Origin: CANHBY01 sp046342195
GTDB lineage: Bacteria > Pseudomonadota > Gammaproteobacteria > Burkholderiales > Burkholderiaceae_C
Assembly: GCA_046342195.1 (NCBI GenBank)
Contig: JBKDQE010000061.1
Span: 1-64,000 of the forward strand
Direction: 5' to 3'
Length of the DNA: 64,000 bases
The position numbers and the translations under genes are program-made. The notes under the pieces are model-generated. The model ran no database searches. It worked only from the letters and a program-made list of their open reading frames with translations, and was not told the origin of the DNA. This document shows positions 52,191 to 60,630 of this stretch, in pieces. Every line of letters starts with the position of its first letter. Positions within the stretch are counted from its first letter, which is position 1.

Positions 52191-53422
52191 AAGGCAAACT
52201 TGAACCCATCATCACACGGCCTGCGCATGACCGCGGCGCCGCGCTGCTGATCATGATGATCATCCTGGTGAGCGGCATAGCGCTGGCCTTGATGAGCGGT
52301 GCACGAAGGCCGTTGGCTTCGCAAAAAAAATCCCAACTCACGAACCAAGCACTGAATGACGCCAAAGAGGCCCTGATTGCTTGGTCAGTCAGCCATGCAG
52401 ACACGGCCCCAGGGCCGTCGGTGCGACCCGGCGAACTGCCTTGTCCGGACTTCAACGACGACGGCATCGCCGAGACCATCTGCCCTGCGGGCCAATTGGG
52501 CCGCTTGCCTTGGAAAACACTGGGTATTCCCCCTGCTCAGGACGGCCAAGGGAATGACCTTTGGTATGCCGTGGGCGCGGGTTTTCGCACGGCCAGCCTG
52601 GATCCTGCGGGGATCAACAGCGACCAAGCCGGTAGCCTCTCGCTCTACGATAACACGGGCGGTCTGATGACCCCCTTGGGCCAGCGCCTGGCCGCCGTGA
52701 TCGTCTCGCCGGGCGATCCCTTGGCAGACCAATCGGGCCGGCGCTCATCGGTGGCGGCCGACTACGTCGAAGCCGCTTTGGGGCGCGATAACCGTACGGT
52801 GGGAGGGCCCTTCATCACCGGACCAGTACGCGACACCGACGGCCTGGTGAGGCTCAATGACGTCATCCTCGGGGTACAGGCCTCGGATCTGGTGGCCGCA
52901 GCCGACCGTCGGGCCTTGAGCGAAGCCCAGCGCGCCCTGCTGGCCTATATGGCCGCCAACGGCAACAAAGCTCCCAACCCGGCAGATCCTTCAAACCCGG
53001 CCTGCCTGGGGGCGGTGGCGAACGTCGCCGCACCCACCGCGTGCCCCAGCGATGCCACACGCTGCTTCGGTCGTTTGCCGGAGGACGCTCTCGCCCCCTA
53101 CGCCGCACCATGGTTCATCACCAATGGCTGGGGTCGGGTCATGCCCTATGCCGTACGATTGGATATGGCAGCCGATTCCTCTGGCAGCGACTGCACGCTG
53201 ACGCTCACCATGAACGGCAGCCCTGTTCAATGGATTGTCCTGAGTACAGGCTCCCCCTTGAGCAACCCGCCGGGCCCAATCAGTCAGACCCGGCCATCGG
53301 TGTCCTTGTCAAACTACCTCGAAGACCCGGCCAACCAAAATGCCTGGACAGCCCATGTGGCCAACCAAGGTGTGTTTGTCACGCCCACCGCAGGCAATGA
53401 CCGCGCAAGGACCTCACCATGA
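52187..53422 (+). CDS. Pilin-like (PilX/PulG-type) protein with large C-domain
   Basis: About 411 aa if translation starts at the TTG overlapping the preceding TGA (TTGA); no in-frame ATG fits. A hydrophobic N-terminal helix (RGAALLIMMIILVSGIALALM) replaces a canonical prepilin motif. The body has two segments with a PGELPCPDFNDDGIAE...LGRLPWKTLG layout and a later ACLGAVANVAAPTAC...FGRLPEDALAPY, which look like an internal duplication. The same G-x-LP...P-W-LG pattern occurs in the next gene. Likely a minor pilin. Confidence 0.6.
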   Translation: MKGKLEPIITRPAHDRGAALLIMMIILVSGIALALMSGARRPLASQKKSQLTNQALNDAKEALIAWSVSHADTAPGPSVRPGELPCPDFNDDGIAETICPAGQLGRLPWKTLGIPPAQDGQGNDLWYAVGAGFRTASLDPAGINSDQAGSLSLYDNTGGLMTPLGQRLAAVIVSPGDPLADQSGRRSSVAADYVEAALGRDNRTVGGPFITGPVRDTDGLVRLNDVILGVQASDLVAAADRRALSEAQRALLAYMAANGNKAPNPADPSNPACLGAVANVAAPTACPSDATRCFGRLPEDALAPYAAPWFITNGWGRVMPYAVRLDMAADSSGSDCTLTLTMNGSPVQWIVLSTGSPLSNPPGPISQTRPSVSLSNYLEDPANQNAWTAHVANQGVFVTPTAGNDRARTSP

Positions 53423-54144
53423 CAGCCCCATTGCACTGCCGCCATGCCAACGCTGGATTCACCTTGGTCGAAATGGGCATCGTGCTGCTGATTGTCGGCC
53501 TGCTGTTGGCCGGCACCATGATGAGCTTGTCCACCCAAGACGATCTCAAGCGCATCGCCCGCACCGACGAGCGACTGGCCGAAGTGCGCGAAGCTCTCAT
53601 CGGTTTTGCCATCGTGAATGGCCGCCTGCCTCGTCCTGCGACCTCCTTGGTCAATGGTAACGAGCGCGCGGTGTGCGCGACCGAGCTCGACTGTACCGGC
53701 TATATCCCTTGGGCACTGCTGGGTCTGCAACGCACCGATGGCTACGACAACCTGATCCGCTACAGCGTCACACCGGCGTTCGCGAACGCAGCCTTCACAC
53801 TGGCGACCCTGCCCAGCAAGTTGGTGACCTCCCGCGATGCAGCCGGTTTGGTGACCTACTTGGCAGGTAACGTACCATGTACCCTCAACAACGGATGCAC
53901 CCCAGCGGTAATCTACTCGACAGGGAGACGCAACTGGGGCGTCAACCTTGATGGCATTGCGCTGGGAGACACCTCCACCACCAACACCGATGAAGACGCC
54001 AATAACGCGGCCACGGTGAGCTTCATGAGCCGTGACAACAGCGAGAGTACCACGTTGGCCGGTGGCGAGTTCGATGACCGAGTTATCTGGCTGCCCGCAG
54101 TTCTGCTGTCAGGACGGATGGTCCAAGCGGGTCGATTGCCTTGA
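53419..54144 (+). CDS. Prepilin-like minor pseudopilin
   Basis: A 241-aa protein with a classic type IV prepilin leader: short basic segment, then AG|FTLVEMGIVLLIVGLLLAG, with cleavage after Gly13 and the conserved Glu at mature position 5. The body carries NGRLPRPATS, a Cys pair around TELDCTGYIPWALLGLQR, and DGYDNLIRYSVTP. It needs a prepilin peptidase, which is not in this window. The 4-bp overlap with the preceding gene shows operon membership. Confidence 0.85.
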   Translation: MTAPLHCRHANAGFTLVEMGIVLLIVGLLLAGTMMSLSTQDDLKRIARTDERLAEVREALIGFAIVNGRLPRPATSLVNGNERAVCATELDCTGYIPWALLGLQRTDGYDNLIRYSVTPAFANAAFTLATLPSKLVTSRDAAGLVTYLAGNVPCTLNNGCTPAVIYSTGRRNWGVNLDGIALGDTSTTNTDEDANNAATVSFMSRDNSESTTLAGGEFDDRVIWLPAVLLSGRMVQAGRLP

Positions 54145-54375
54145 ATGGTGTCTTGGGTCAGGAGGGGCGGGCGCGGCGGCTGACCCAATAATTCGCAAAA
54201 GCGAATCGACATGAATGAATTTTGCAGGGCAGACCAAATGGTTAAATTTTTCTGAAATCGCCAAGTTTTCGCTCGCTCACCCTTTCAATGTCTCATTTTC
54301 AATGGCCGAAAACAAATGGTCCGTGGAGAAATCTCTTGCTCTTCGCGTATGCCATTAACCAAGGAAATCAAACCT
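54145..54375. other. Upstream region of the major pilin-like gene
   Basis: Contains a repeat unit (54203-54235). The sequence TTCGCTCGCTCACC follows and then an AAGGAAA ribosome-binding motif. The gap is the only large one inside the pilus cluster, so the following pilin probably has its own promoter; none is clear. Confidence 0.45.
54203..54235 (+). repeat. Interspersed repeat unit, left copy flanking the pilin gene
   Basis: GAATCGACATGAATGAATTTTGCAGGGCAGACC type sequence in direct orientation. It matches 58694-58727 (plus) and the reverse complement of 55086-55120 (minus) over about 33 bp with a few mismatches. Confidence 0.6.
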
Positions 54376-55068
54376 ATGAATGCCCATTACCTCCGTTCAT
54401 ACAAGCACCAGCAGCAGGGCTTTACCTTAGTTGAAATCGGTATTGTGCTGCTCATCATCGGCCTGCTTTTGGGCGGCGTGCTCAAAGGGCAAGAGCTGGT
54501 CGAAAGTGCCCGCGTCAAAAATGCCGCCTCAATGTTCAACTCGGTCGCTGCGGCAGTCAATGGCTATCGCGACCGCTATCGGAACTTGCCGGGCGATGAC
54601 TGCTGCGTTGTCAGTAAAAGTGCACGCAGTACCACCTGGGCAACGGCCATGAACGGAACCGGCCAAAATACGGCCGCCAGTGGGTTTATTGATGACGCGA
54701 CGGTCGCTGCTTGGGGCGCCTGGAATGGCTGGCAGCACGTGACCTTCTGGCTGGACCTTTACGCCAGCGGCTTCCTATCAGGTAACATCTCTGCCCGCGA
54801 TGCCTCGGTATTCCCCAAGCACCCTTGGGGTGGCAGCTTTGACATTGTGGCCGTCGGCAGCGTCTACGGTTTGCCGACCAATACCTTGGTCGGTTGCATG
54901 AACTCCGTACCCGGCAAAGCAGCCGTACAACTTGACACTTCCCTGGACGACGGCAATCCTTCCACCGGATCGGTCCGTGCCACAGTGGCTACGCTACCCA
55001 GCGCCGCGGTCCCTGGGATTACAACCTACTCAGAAGACTCTATTTATATGATTTGCAAACCGCTTTGA
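54376..55068 (+). CDS. Type IV pilin-like protein
   Basis: A 230-aa prepilin starting at ATG 54376 after AAGGAAA. Leader MNAHYLRSYKHQQQG is cleaved before FTLVEIGIVLLIIGLLLGG, with Glu at mature position 5. The body has NAASMFNSVAAAVNGYRDRYRNLPGDD, a motif common in pilin-like proteins of Burkholderiales, and a cysteine pair region (LVGCMN...YMICKPL). A good candidate for the major subunit of the system assembled by genes at 43.5-53.4 kb. It is bracketed by inverted repeat units. Confidence 0.85.
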   Translation: MNAHYLRSYKHQQQGFTLVEIGIVLLIIGLLLGGVLKGQELVESARVKNAASMFNSVAAAVNGYRDRYRNLPGDDCCVVSKSARSTTWATAMNGTGQNTAASGFIDDATVAAWGAWNGWQHVTFWLDLYASGFLSGNISARDASVFPKHPWGGSFDIVAVGSVYGLPTNTLVGCMNSVPGKAAVQLDTSLDDGNPSTGSVRATVATLPSAAVPGITTYSEDSIYMICKPL

Positions 55069-55085
55069 TTCTTTCGGCGGGATGG

Positions 55086-55120
55086 GGTCAGCCCTGCAAA
55101 ATATCATCATGTTGTCATTC
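55086..55120 (-). repeat. Interspersed repeat unit, right inverted copy flanking the pilin gene
   Basis: On the minus strand this reads GAATGACAACATGATGATAT then TTTGCAGGGCTGACC, matching the copies at 54203 and 58694. It lies 18 bp after the pilin-like gene stop, inverted relative to the left copy. Confidence 0.65.
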
Positions 55121-55139
55121 CCACACAGGCGAGAATCCA
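55113..55139. repeat. REP-like GTCATTCCC...GAATCCA sequence
   Basis: GTCATTCCCACACAGGCGAG followed by AATCCA fits the GTCATTCC-CGC-GAATCC type of betaproteobacterial extragenic repeats, with a degraded central stem. Similar text is at 60205. It overlaps the end of the preceding repeat unit. Confidence 0.5.
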
Positions 55140-55179
55140 TGAAGTACTCGCCAGCCTTGACTACCGCCCCCCGCACACC

Positions 55180-56157
55180 ATGATGCCTTCAGTATCTGAC
55201 ATGCCTTTACTGCCCCCCTGTCTGTGCCTGGTGGGGCCAACAGCTTGCGGAAAAACGGATGCTGCCCTGAGCATTGCCAAAGCGCTCGAATCAGAAAGAA
55301 AGGTGGAAATTATCAGTGTTGATTCGGCGCTCGTTTACCGCGGCATGGACATTGGAACCGCCAAACCCGGGCGCGAGGAGCGAGCCGAAGTGGTTCATCA
55401 CTTGATTGATATCATTGATCCCAGCCAAGCGTATTCTGTGGCGTCTTTTGTGCAAGATGCGCTCCAGTTGGCTCACAATATCGCAATGAGAGGGCATCTT
55501 CCCTTGCTGGTGGGTGGAACGATGCTTTATTTCAAGGCTCTTTTTGAAGGCCTGGCCCCCATGCCCCCGGCAGACCCTTCCGTGCGCGCAGCGCTCTCTC
55601 GGCAGATGCTCGATCGGGGGCTGGAAAGCCTCTACCACGAATTACAAATTGTCGACCCCATCACGGCCCAAAGGCTGGCACCGAATGATTCACAGAGAAT
55701 TCAACGGGCCTTGGAGGTGTACCGTGTCAGTGGTCAAGCATTGTCTGAGTTTCATCGCAGCCAGCCCCACGCTGACCGCCCTCTGCCTCCCATGCTTTCC
55801 CTGGAGCCTGCCCAGCGAGGCTGGCTTCATGAGCGTATCGCACAGCGTTTACAACAAATGATGACTGAAGGCTTGGTGGAAGAGGTGCGTGGTCTGATGC
55901 AGCGCTCTGATCTGCACGCGGATCTTCCCGCCATGCGTTGCGTGGGCTACCGTCAAACCTGGGACGCTTTGGCAAGCAATCGCCTCGAAGGGCTCGCAGA
56001 CCGCTGTATTGTGGCCACGCGGCAGCTTGCTAAACGACAAATCACTTGGCTGCGGGGCATGTCAGCCCGGCAAACCCTGGCCTGTGATGAAGGCAATGTC
56101 CTGACACAGGCCACAGAGTGGGCCCGGCGGCACATGCACTCGCTGCCGCTTTCTTGA
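55180..56157 (+). CDS. miaA: tRNA dimethylallyltransferase
   Basis: A 325-aa enzyme attaching the dimethylallyl group to A37 of UNN-reading tRNAs. The P-loop is VGPTACGKTDAAL (near residues 18-30). The DSALVYRGMDIGTAKP motif holds the catalytic Asp, followed by HHLIDIIDPSQAYSVASFV, LLVGGTMLYFKALFEGL and QRIQRALEVYRVSG. The C-terminal MRCVGYRQTW and TRQLAKRQITWLRG are standard. First Met 55180; 55201 is also possible. Separated from the pilus genes by repeats. Confidence 0.96.
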   Translation: MMPSVSDMPLLPPCLCLVGPTACGKTDAALSIAKALESERKVEIISVDSALVYRGMDIGTAKPGREERAEVVHHLIDIIDPSQAYSVASFVQDALQLAHNIAMRGHLPLLVGGTMLYFKALFEGLAPMPPADPSVRAALSRQMLDRGLESLYHELQIVDPITAQRLAPNDSQRIQRALEVYRVSGQALSEFHRSQPHADRPLPPMLSLEPAQRGWLHERIAQRLQQMMTEGLVEEVRGLMQRSDLHADLPAMRCVGYRQTWDALASNRLEGLADRCIVATRQLAKRQITWLRGMSARQTLACDEGNVLTQATEWARRHMHSLPLS

Positions 56158-56312
56158 GACCAAGCCTTTTTCGGCACCATCATTCTTGCCTGCCGTGCTC
56201 AAGACGTGGTCGATGAGGTGGACTATTGGCATGATTCCTGGCGATCATGGGCTGAACCGGCGACAATCTCTGTCCATTGAGCCCCGGGCATCCCTGTCCG
56301 GTCGAATTCTTC

Positions 56313-58679
56313 ATGTCCGGATTGTCTGCTGTGAGTTCATCCCCTGTGATTACCATGCCGCGCGCCAAGGCCTTGACGGCCTACAAACCTTATTGGGCGA
56401 AGCGCTTTGGCCCCGCCCCCTTTTTGCCCATGAGCCGCACCGAAATGGAGCAGCTTGGCTGGGATGCCTGCGACATCATCGTCGTGACGGGGGATGCCTA
56501 CGTGGATCACCCCAGCTTCGGAATGGCCGTGATCGGGCGCACCCTGGAGGCCCAGGGTTTTCGGGTGGGGATCATTGCTCAACCTGATTGGAACAGCGCC
56601 GACCCTTTCAAAGTGCTGGGGCCGCCGAAGCTGTTTTTCGGGGTCACCTCGGGCAACATGGACTCCATGATTAACCGTTACACGGCCGATCGCAAGCTTC
56701 GCACTGATGACGCCTACACACCTGGCGGGGAGGGCGGCCGAAGGCCAGATCGCGCCGCGATTGTGTATTCCCAACGCTGTCGTGAGGCTTATCCCGAAGT
56801 GCCCATCGTGATGGGGGGCATTGAGGGTTCTTTGCGGCGCATTGCGCACTATGACTATTGGCAAGACAAGGTTCGCCGCTCGATTGTGGTTGATGCCAAG
56901 TGTGATTTGCTTTTATATGGCAATGCCGAGCGGGCCATCATCGAAGTGGCTCATCGCTTGGCCGCCCGCGAGCCGATCCGCCACATCACCGACATCCGGG
57001 GCACAGCCTTTGTGCGCCGTTCAGATGACCCGAATTCCGGGGGGTGGTTCGAGATCGATTCGACCGAGGTGGATCGACCAGGCCGGATCGATACACATAT
57101 CAACCCCTATCAGACCATTGCTGAACAGGCTCAAGAGCAGGGCACCCGTTGCGAGAAAGAAGAAGGTGTAGCCTTGGCACAGCCTCAGTCTGGCGAGGCC
57201 ATGGCTCAGCCCATTCAGTTTTTCCCGCCGCTCAAGGCCAAGCCTGTGGCACCAGCCCCTGCGACGGGCAAGTTGCAAATGCCCCCGCGCGACCGCACCG
57301 TGATCCGTCTGCCGGCCTATGAGCAGGTCAAAAGTGACCCCGTGCTGTACGCCCATGCCAACCGGGTGCTGCATCTCGAAACCAACCCTGGTAATGCCCG
57401 AGCGCTGGTTCAGCGCCATGGTGAGGGTCATACTGCGAGAGATATCTGGATCAACCCGCCACCCATCCCCTTGTCCACCCCCGAGATGAACCACGTCTTT
57501 GACCTGCCGTATGCGCGTTCGCCGCATCCTCGCTATGCCGACGGGCAGGGGGGCTTTGATGGCCCCACCAAAATTCCTGCCTGGGAGATGATTCGCTTTA
57601 GTGTCAACATCATGCGCGGGTGTTTTGGCGGCTGTACCTTTTGCTCCATTACCGAACATGAAGGCCGCATTATCCAAAGCCGCAGCGAAGATTCGGTGAT
57701 TCGGGAAATCGAAACCATTCGGGATTCTGTCAAAGGCTTTACTGGGGTCATTTCAGACCTTGGCGGCCCCACGGCCAATATGTACCGAATTGGCTGCAAG
57801 AGCCCCGAGATTGAAGCCGCTTGCCGTAAGCCCAGTTGTGTGTTTCCTGGCATTTGCCCGAACCTCAACACCGATCACGGCCCCTTGATCGACATATATC
57901 GCCGCGCTCGCGCCTTGCGCGGGATCAAAAAAATCCTGATTGGCTCAGGGCTCAGGTACGACCTGGCCATTCGTTCGCCCGAGTACATCAAAGAACTGGT
58001 CATGCACCATGTGGGCGGCTATCTGAAAATTGCCCCCGAACATACGGAGCAAGGCCCTTTGTCCATGATGATGAAGCCAGGCATTGGCACTTATGACCGC
58101 TTCAAGCAATTGTTTGATCAATTCAGTGCTGAAGCCGGCAAAAAGCAATACTTGATCCCTTATTTTATTGCGGCCCACCCGGGCACCCGCGATGAAGACA
58201 TGATGAATTTGGCGGTCTGGCTCAAACGCCATGGCTTCAAGGCAGACCAGGTTCAAACCTTTTACCCCAGCCCGATGGCCACCGCCACCGCCATGTACCA
58301 TTCAGGAAAAAACCCGTTGCGCAAGGTCACTCGCAGCAGTGAGCCAGTCGATATTGTGCGTGGCGAAAAGCGGCGCCGCTTGCACAAGGCTTTCCTTCGC
58401 TATCATGACGCCAACAACTGGCCTCTGTTGCGAGAGGCCCTCAAAGCCATGGGCCGGGCTGACCTGATCGGCAATGGGAAGCACCACTTGATTCCCAGCT
58501 ACCAACCTGCAACTGATGGCAGTTACCAGTCGGCACGGCGCAAAAACTCGTCACCAGCCAAGCCAGCCCGGGGCAGCCTGTTGACCCAACACACCGGCTT
58601 GCCCCCACGCGAAACCGGCTCACACAGCCAGCCCACGCACAAAAAGCTCACCCTGACCTCACGCAGGCGGCTGAAGTGA
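56313..58679 (+). CDS. YgiQ-family radical SAM protein
   Basis: About 788 aa from ATG 56313. The N-terminus KPYWAKRFGPAPFLPMSRTEMEQLGWDACDIIVVTGDAYVDHPSFG is almost diagnostic for YgiQ (UPF0313). The radical SAM cluster motif C-x3-C-x2-C is in MRGCFGGCTFCSI (Cys at 437, 441, 444). The C-terminal region is Ser/Arg-rich and probably disordered. Its substrate is unknown for the family. Follows miaA, which is also linked to SAM-dependent tRNA modification, but a link is only suggested by position. Confidence 0.93.
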   Translation: MSGLSAVSSSPVITMPRAKALTAYKPYWAKRFGPAPFLPMSRTEMEQLGWDACDIIVVTGDAYVDHPSFGMAVIGRTLEAQGFRVGIIAQPDWNSADPFKVLGPPKLFFGVTSGNMDSMINRYTADRKLRTDDAYTPGGEGGRRPDRAAIVYSQRCREAYPEVPIVMGGIEGSLRRIAHYDYWQDKVRRSIVVDAKCDLLLYGNAERAIIEVAHRLAAREPIRHITDIRGTAFVRRSDDPNSGGWFEIDSTEVDRPGRIDTHINPYQTIAEQAQEQGTRCEKEEGVALAQPQSGEAMAQPIQFFPPLKAKPVAPAPATGKLQMPPRDRTVIRLPAYEQVKSDPVLYAHANRVLHLETNPGNARALVQRHGEGHTARDIWINPPPIPLSTPEMNHVFDLPYARSPHPRYADGQGGFDGPTKIPAWEMIRFSVNIMRGCFGGCTFCSITEHEGRIIQSRSEDSVIREIETIRDSVKGFTGVISDLGGPTANMYRIGCKSPEIEAACRKPSCVFPGICPNLNTDHGPLIDIYRRARALRGIKKILIGSGLRYDLAIRSPEYIKELVMHHVGGYLKIAPEHTEQGPLSMMMKPGIGTYDRFKQLFDQFSAEAGKKQYLIPYFIAAHPGTRDEDMMNLAVWLKRHGFKADQVQTFYPSPMATATAMYHSGKNPLRKVTRSSEPVDIVRGEKRRRLHKAFLRYHDANNWPLLREALKAMGRADLIGNGKHHLIPSYQPATDGSYQSARRKNSSPAKPARGSLLTQHTGLPPRETGSHSQPTHKKLTLTSRRRLK

Positions 58680-58693
58680 GCCTGACTGCGCCA

Positions 58694-58727
58694 GAATCAC
58701 AACATGATTGAATTTTACAGGGACGAC
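58694..58727 (+). repeat. Interspersed repeat unit, third copy
   Basis: GAATCACAACATGATTGAAT followed by TTTACAGGGACGAC, just after the ygiQ-type gene stop and overlapping the stop of the convergent methyltransferase-like gene by one base. Matches the pair flanking the pilin-like gene. Confidence 0.6.
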
Positions 58728-60154
58728 TATTGACGTTTGCGTGCAATCACCTCATACAGGTCAAGCGTGACGGGTGTGCCATCTCCTAACCTCCCATTGG
58801 GGGAAATGCGATTAATTTTAATAATTTCAAAATCTTTAAATAGGCTTTTCAGCTCATTTTCATCATAAATGACTTTATCTTGTTGTTTTGCCAATGGATG
58901 CTTGGGGCCAAAAAAAGTGGCCACAATGTGTCCATCAGGTTTGAGAGTGCTATTTATTCGCTTTAAAACATCAGGCAATTCTTTTTTTGATAAAAAAGGC
59001 AAGCTCGCTGACCAAATTAAACCTATGCTGCCAGGTTCTGGTAATTTAAATGTTTGAAATGGCTCTTGAAGTACTGTGACGCGGCCAAAATTTTCAGGTG
59101 TTGAATTTGGTTTTTGACGTCGCAACTGAATAGATTTATTCACAAATTCCTCAGATGCAGGGTCAAGATCAACTCCCACTATGTCCAGACCTTGAGATGC
59201 CAAATAAGCCGCCTCGGCGCCATCGCCAGTGCCTAAAATGAGGGCTTTTTTAGGTAGTGGTATTTCTGATTTTATGAATTCATTGACAAGCCGAACCAAT
59301 GTACCTTCTGGTGGGCGCCCCAAATTGGCCTCAAAATATTTTCTCCACGGTGAATCTTCAAAGCCCATTCCCGTTTTTGGCTTTTTCCCAGGCCCTCTGG
59401 GCCCATTACCCCCCGAACCTTGGGTGCCATCTAGTCGTGCGATGATTTCAGAGGTGCTGAGCTGCCCTTTCCGGAGCATTTCCAGTGCTTGTTTCAGCTT
59501 TTCTGCATCGCCATTGACAGCTCGACGTAACAGATCCGCATTGTCTGGATAGGTTTCATTGAATTTTTCCCATTGATCGTTTTCTGCATCACTCAGGCCT
59601 GGTATTTTTGCAAGTTTTTTAAGAAGATTATGGAGTTTATTTGATTTTGAATCAATTATTTTTTTATTATCATCATCGGGCCGTTGATTATAAACCTCAA
59701 CGGCTTTTTTAAGTTCTTTTTGAGCCTGTAGAATACTTTTCCATAAAGCCTGCTTTTGGATCTGTTCAAAATGGTTATCTTCTTTGCCACTGGGTGGCTT
59801 TGGTCTTTTGTTATTTGTGAAAAGGCCGAGAACTTTACCTGCTTTTTGCAAGGTGTTGAGGCTTGGGTCATTCGCCCACATGGCCAAAAGAGCAACGGTC
59901 GATTTGATATTGATCTGGGATCCTGCATAAACACCCACGCCAAATCCAGCCAGTGCTGCTGCCGTGAAATACAGCATGGGTGGGGTGAGTAAAACCTTGA
60001 CAACCTGTGGAGACTTTTTAAGTAAGGCGATCAATCCTGATTGAGTTGATAAACTTACCAGCAGTTCATTTGCTGGGTTCAGTGCGGGTACAAGAGCCAA
60101 ATGCGTGTTTTTAGGAATTAAAGCAGCTTGAGGCCCATAAAGAGAGAGGTTCAT
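58727..60154 (-). CDS. Chimeric effector-like protein with C-terminal SAM methyltransferase domain
   Basis: A 475-aa, AT-rich protein; start ATG 60154 is preceded by GGAAGAAAA. The N-terminal third has a hydrophobic stretch (about 53-77, VVKVLLTPPMLYFTAAALAGFGVGVYAG), then a charged, Lys/Asp/Asn-rich helical region (about 115-240). A Gly/Pro-rich linker follows (about 243-257). The C-terminal part (about 285-475) is a class I methyltransferase of TehB-like shape: motif I ILGTGDG (306-312), VGVDLD, a motif around SIGLIWSASLPF, and a terminal YEVIARK strand. Motif I is a variant of the usual GxGxG. No signal peptide. Relatives of N-terminal trunk are unknown to me; polymorphic toxin-like layout is inferred. 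Confidence 0.65.
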   Translation of the reverse strand: MNLSLYGPQAALIPKNTHLALVPALNPANELLVSLSTQSGLIALLKKSPQVVKVLLTPPMLYFTAAALAGFGVGVYAGSQINIKSTVALLAMWANDPSLNTLQKAGKVLGLFTNNKRPKPPSGKEDNHFEQIQKQALWKSILQAQKELKKAVEVYNQRPDDDNKKIIDSKSNKLHNLLKKLAKIPGLSDAENDQWEKFNETYPDNADLLRRAVNGDAEKLKQALEMLRKGQLSTSEIIARLDGTQGSGGNGPRGPGKKPKTGMGFEDSPWRKYFEANLGRPPEGTLVRLVNEFIKSEIPLPKKALILGTGDGAEAAYLASQGLDIVGVDLDPASEEFVNKSIQLRRQKPNSTPENFGRVTVLQEPFQTFKLPEPGSIGLIWSASLPFLSKKELPDVLKRINSTLKPDGHIVATFFGPKHPLAKQQDKVIYDENELKSLFKDFEIIKINRISPNGRLGDGTPVTLDLYEVIARKRQ

Positions 60155-60241
60155 GGGTTTTCTTCCGGTGAAATGGATGTCCATACTATTGGCATGAGCA
60201 AGCCTTGTCATCCCCGCGAAGGCGGGGGGCAGTCAACGCGA
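60155..60241. other. Upstream region of the methyltransferase-like gene
   Basis: Contains a REP-like GTCATCCCCGCGAAGGCGGG (60208-60227) hairpin directly before the TIR element at 60242. No gene seen. Confidence 0.45.
60205..60229. repeat. REP-like GTCATCCCCGCGAAGGCGGG sequence
   Basis: The short hairpin CCCCGC-GAAG-GCGGGG with a GTCAT lead is the classic shape of betaproteobacterial extragenic palindromes. A related degraded copy is at 55113. Confidence 0.6.
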
Positions 60242-60373
60242 GGGAACCGCTGCAAAACCTCTTGCGGCGATCGCATCCTTTCCCGGATGAGGTCTGCGGC
60301 GTTGGCTTTTTTTGCCTGTACCACCCATCCGGGGCAGGCGCGCTCACTCACGATGGGTTTTGTAGAGCTTCCC
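60242..60373. mobile_element. TIR repeat element, 132-bp copy (copy 4)
   Basis: Starts GGGAACCGCTGCAAAACC and ends GGTTTTGTAGAGCTTCCC. The terminal inverted repeat extends outward by CGCGA on both sides (CGCGAGGGAA on the left, TTCCCTCGCG on the right). The interior is shortened relative to copy 1 but keeps GATCGCATCCTTTCCCGGAT and GGTCTGCGGCGTTGGC. No coding capacity. Lies between two unlike genes, the methyltransferase-like and barstar-like ones. Confidence 0.8.
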
Positions 60374-60630
60374 TCGCGACTGTTGAATGCTCAATCTCTT
60401 TAGCTCTTGAGTTACCGAGGGCTATTCGGTACCATGAGGGTTTGGCATCACACTCAAATTCAAAAGCCGTTTTGTAGGTCAGTTCAAGTCAAGCCGCAGC
60501 GAATTGGCACAACCCTGTCAGGGTTTTCCTGGTTTTTTTGCATCACCGATAGGGAACCTGCCGCGCTGTTTTCTTGTCCAAGTGTGCCATGGTGATCTGA
60601 ATGTTTTTTGACACAAAAAGGAGCGCGATC
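60374..60630. other. Intergenic, no gene
   Basis: No credible coding frame. An AGGAG motif at 60619-60623 belongs to the barstar-family gene. Confidence 0.4.
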
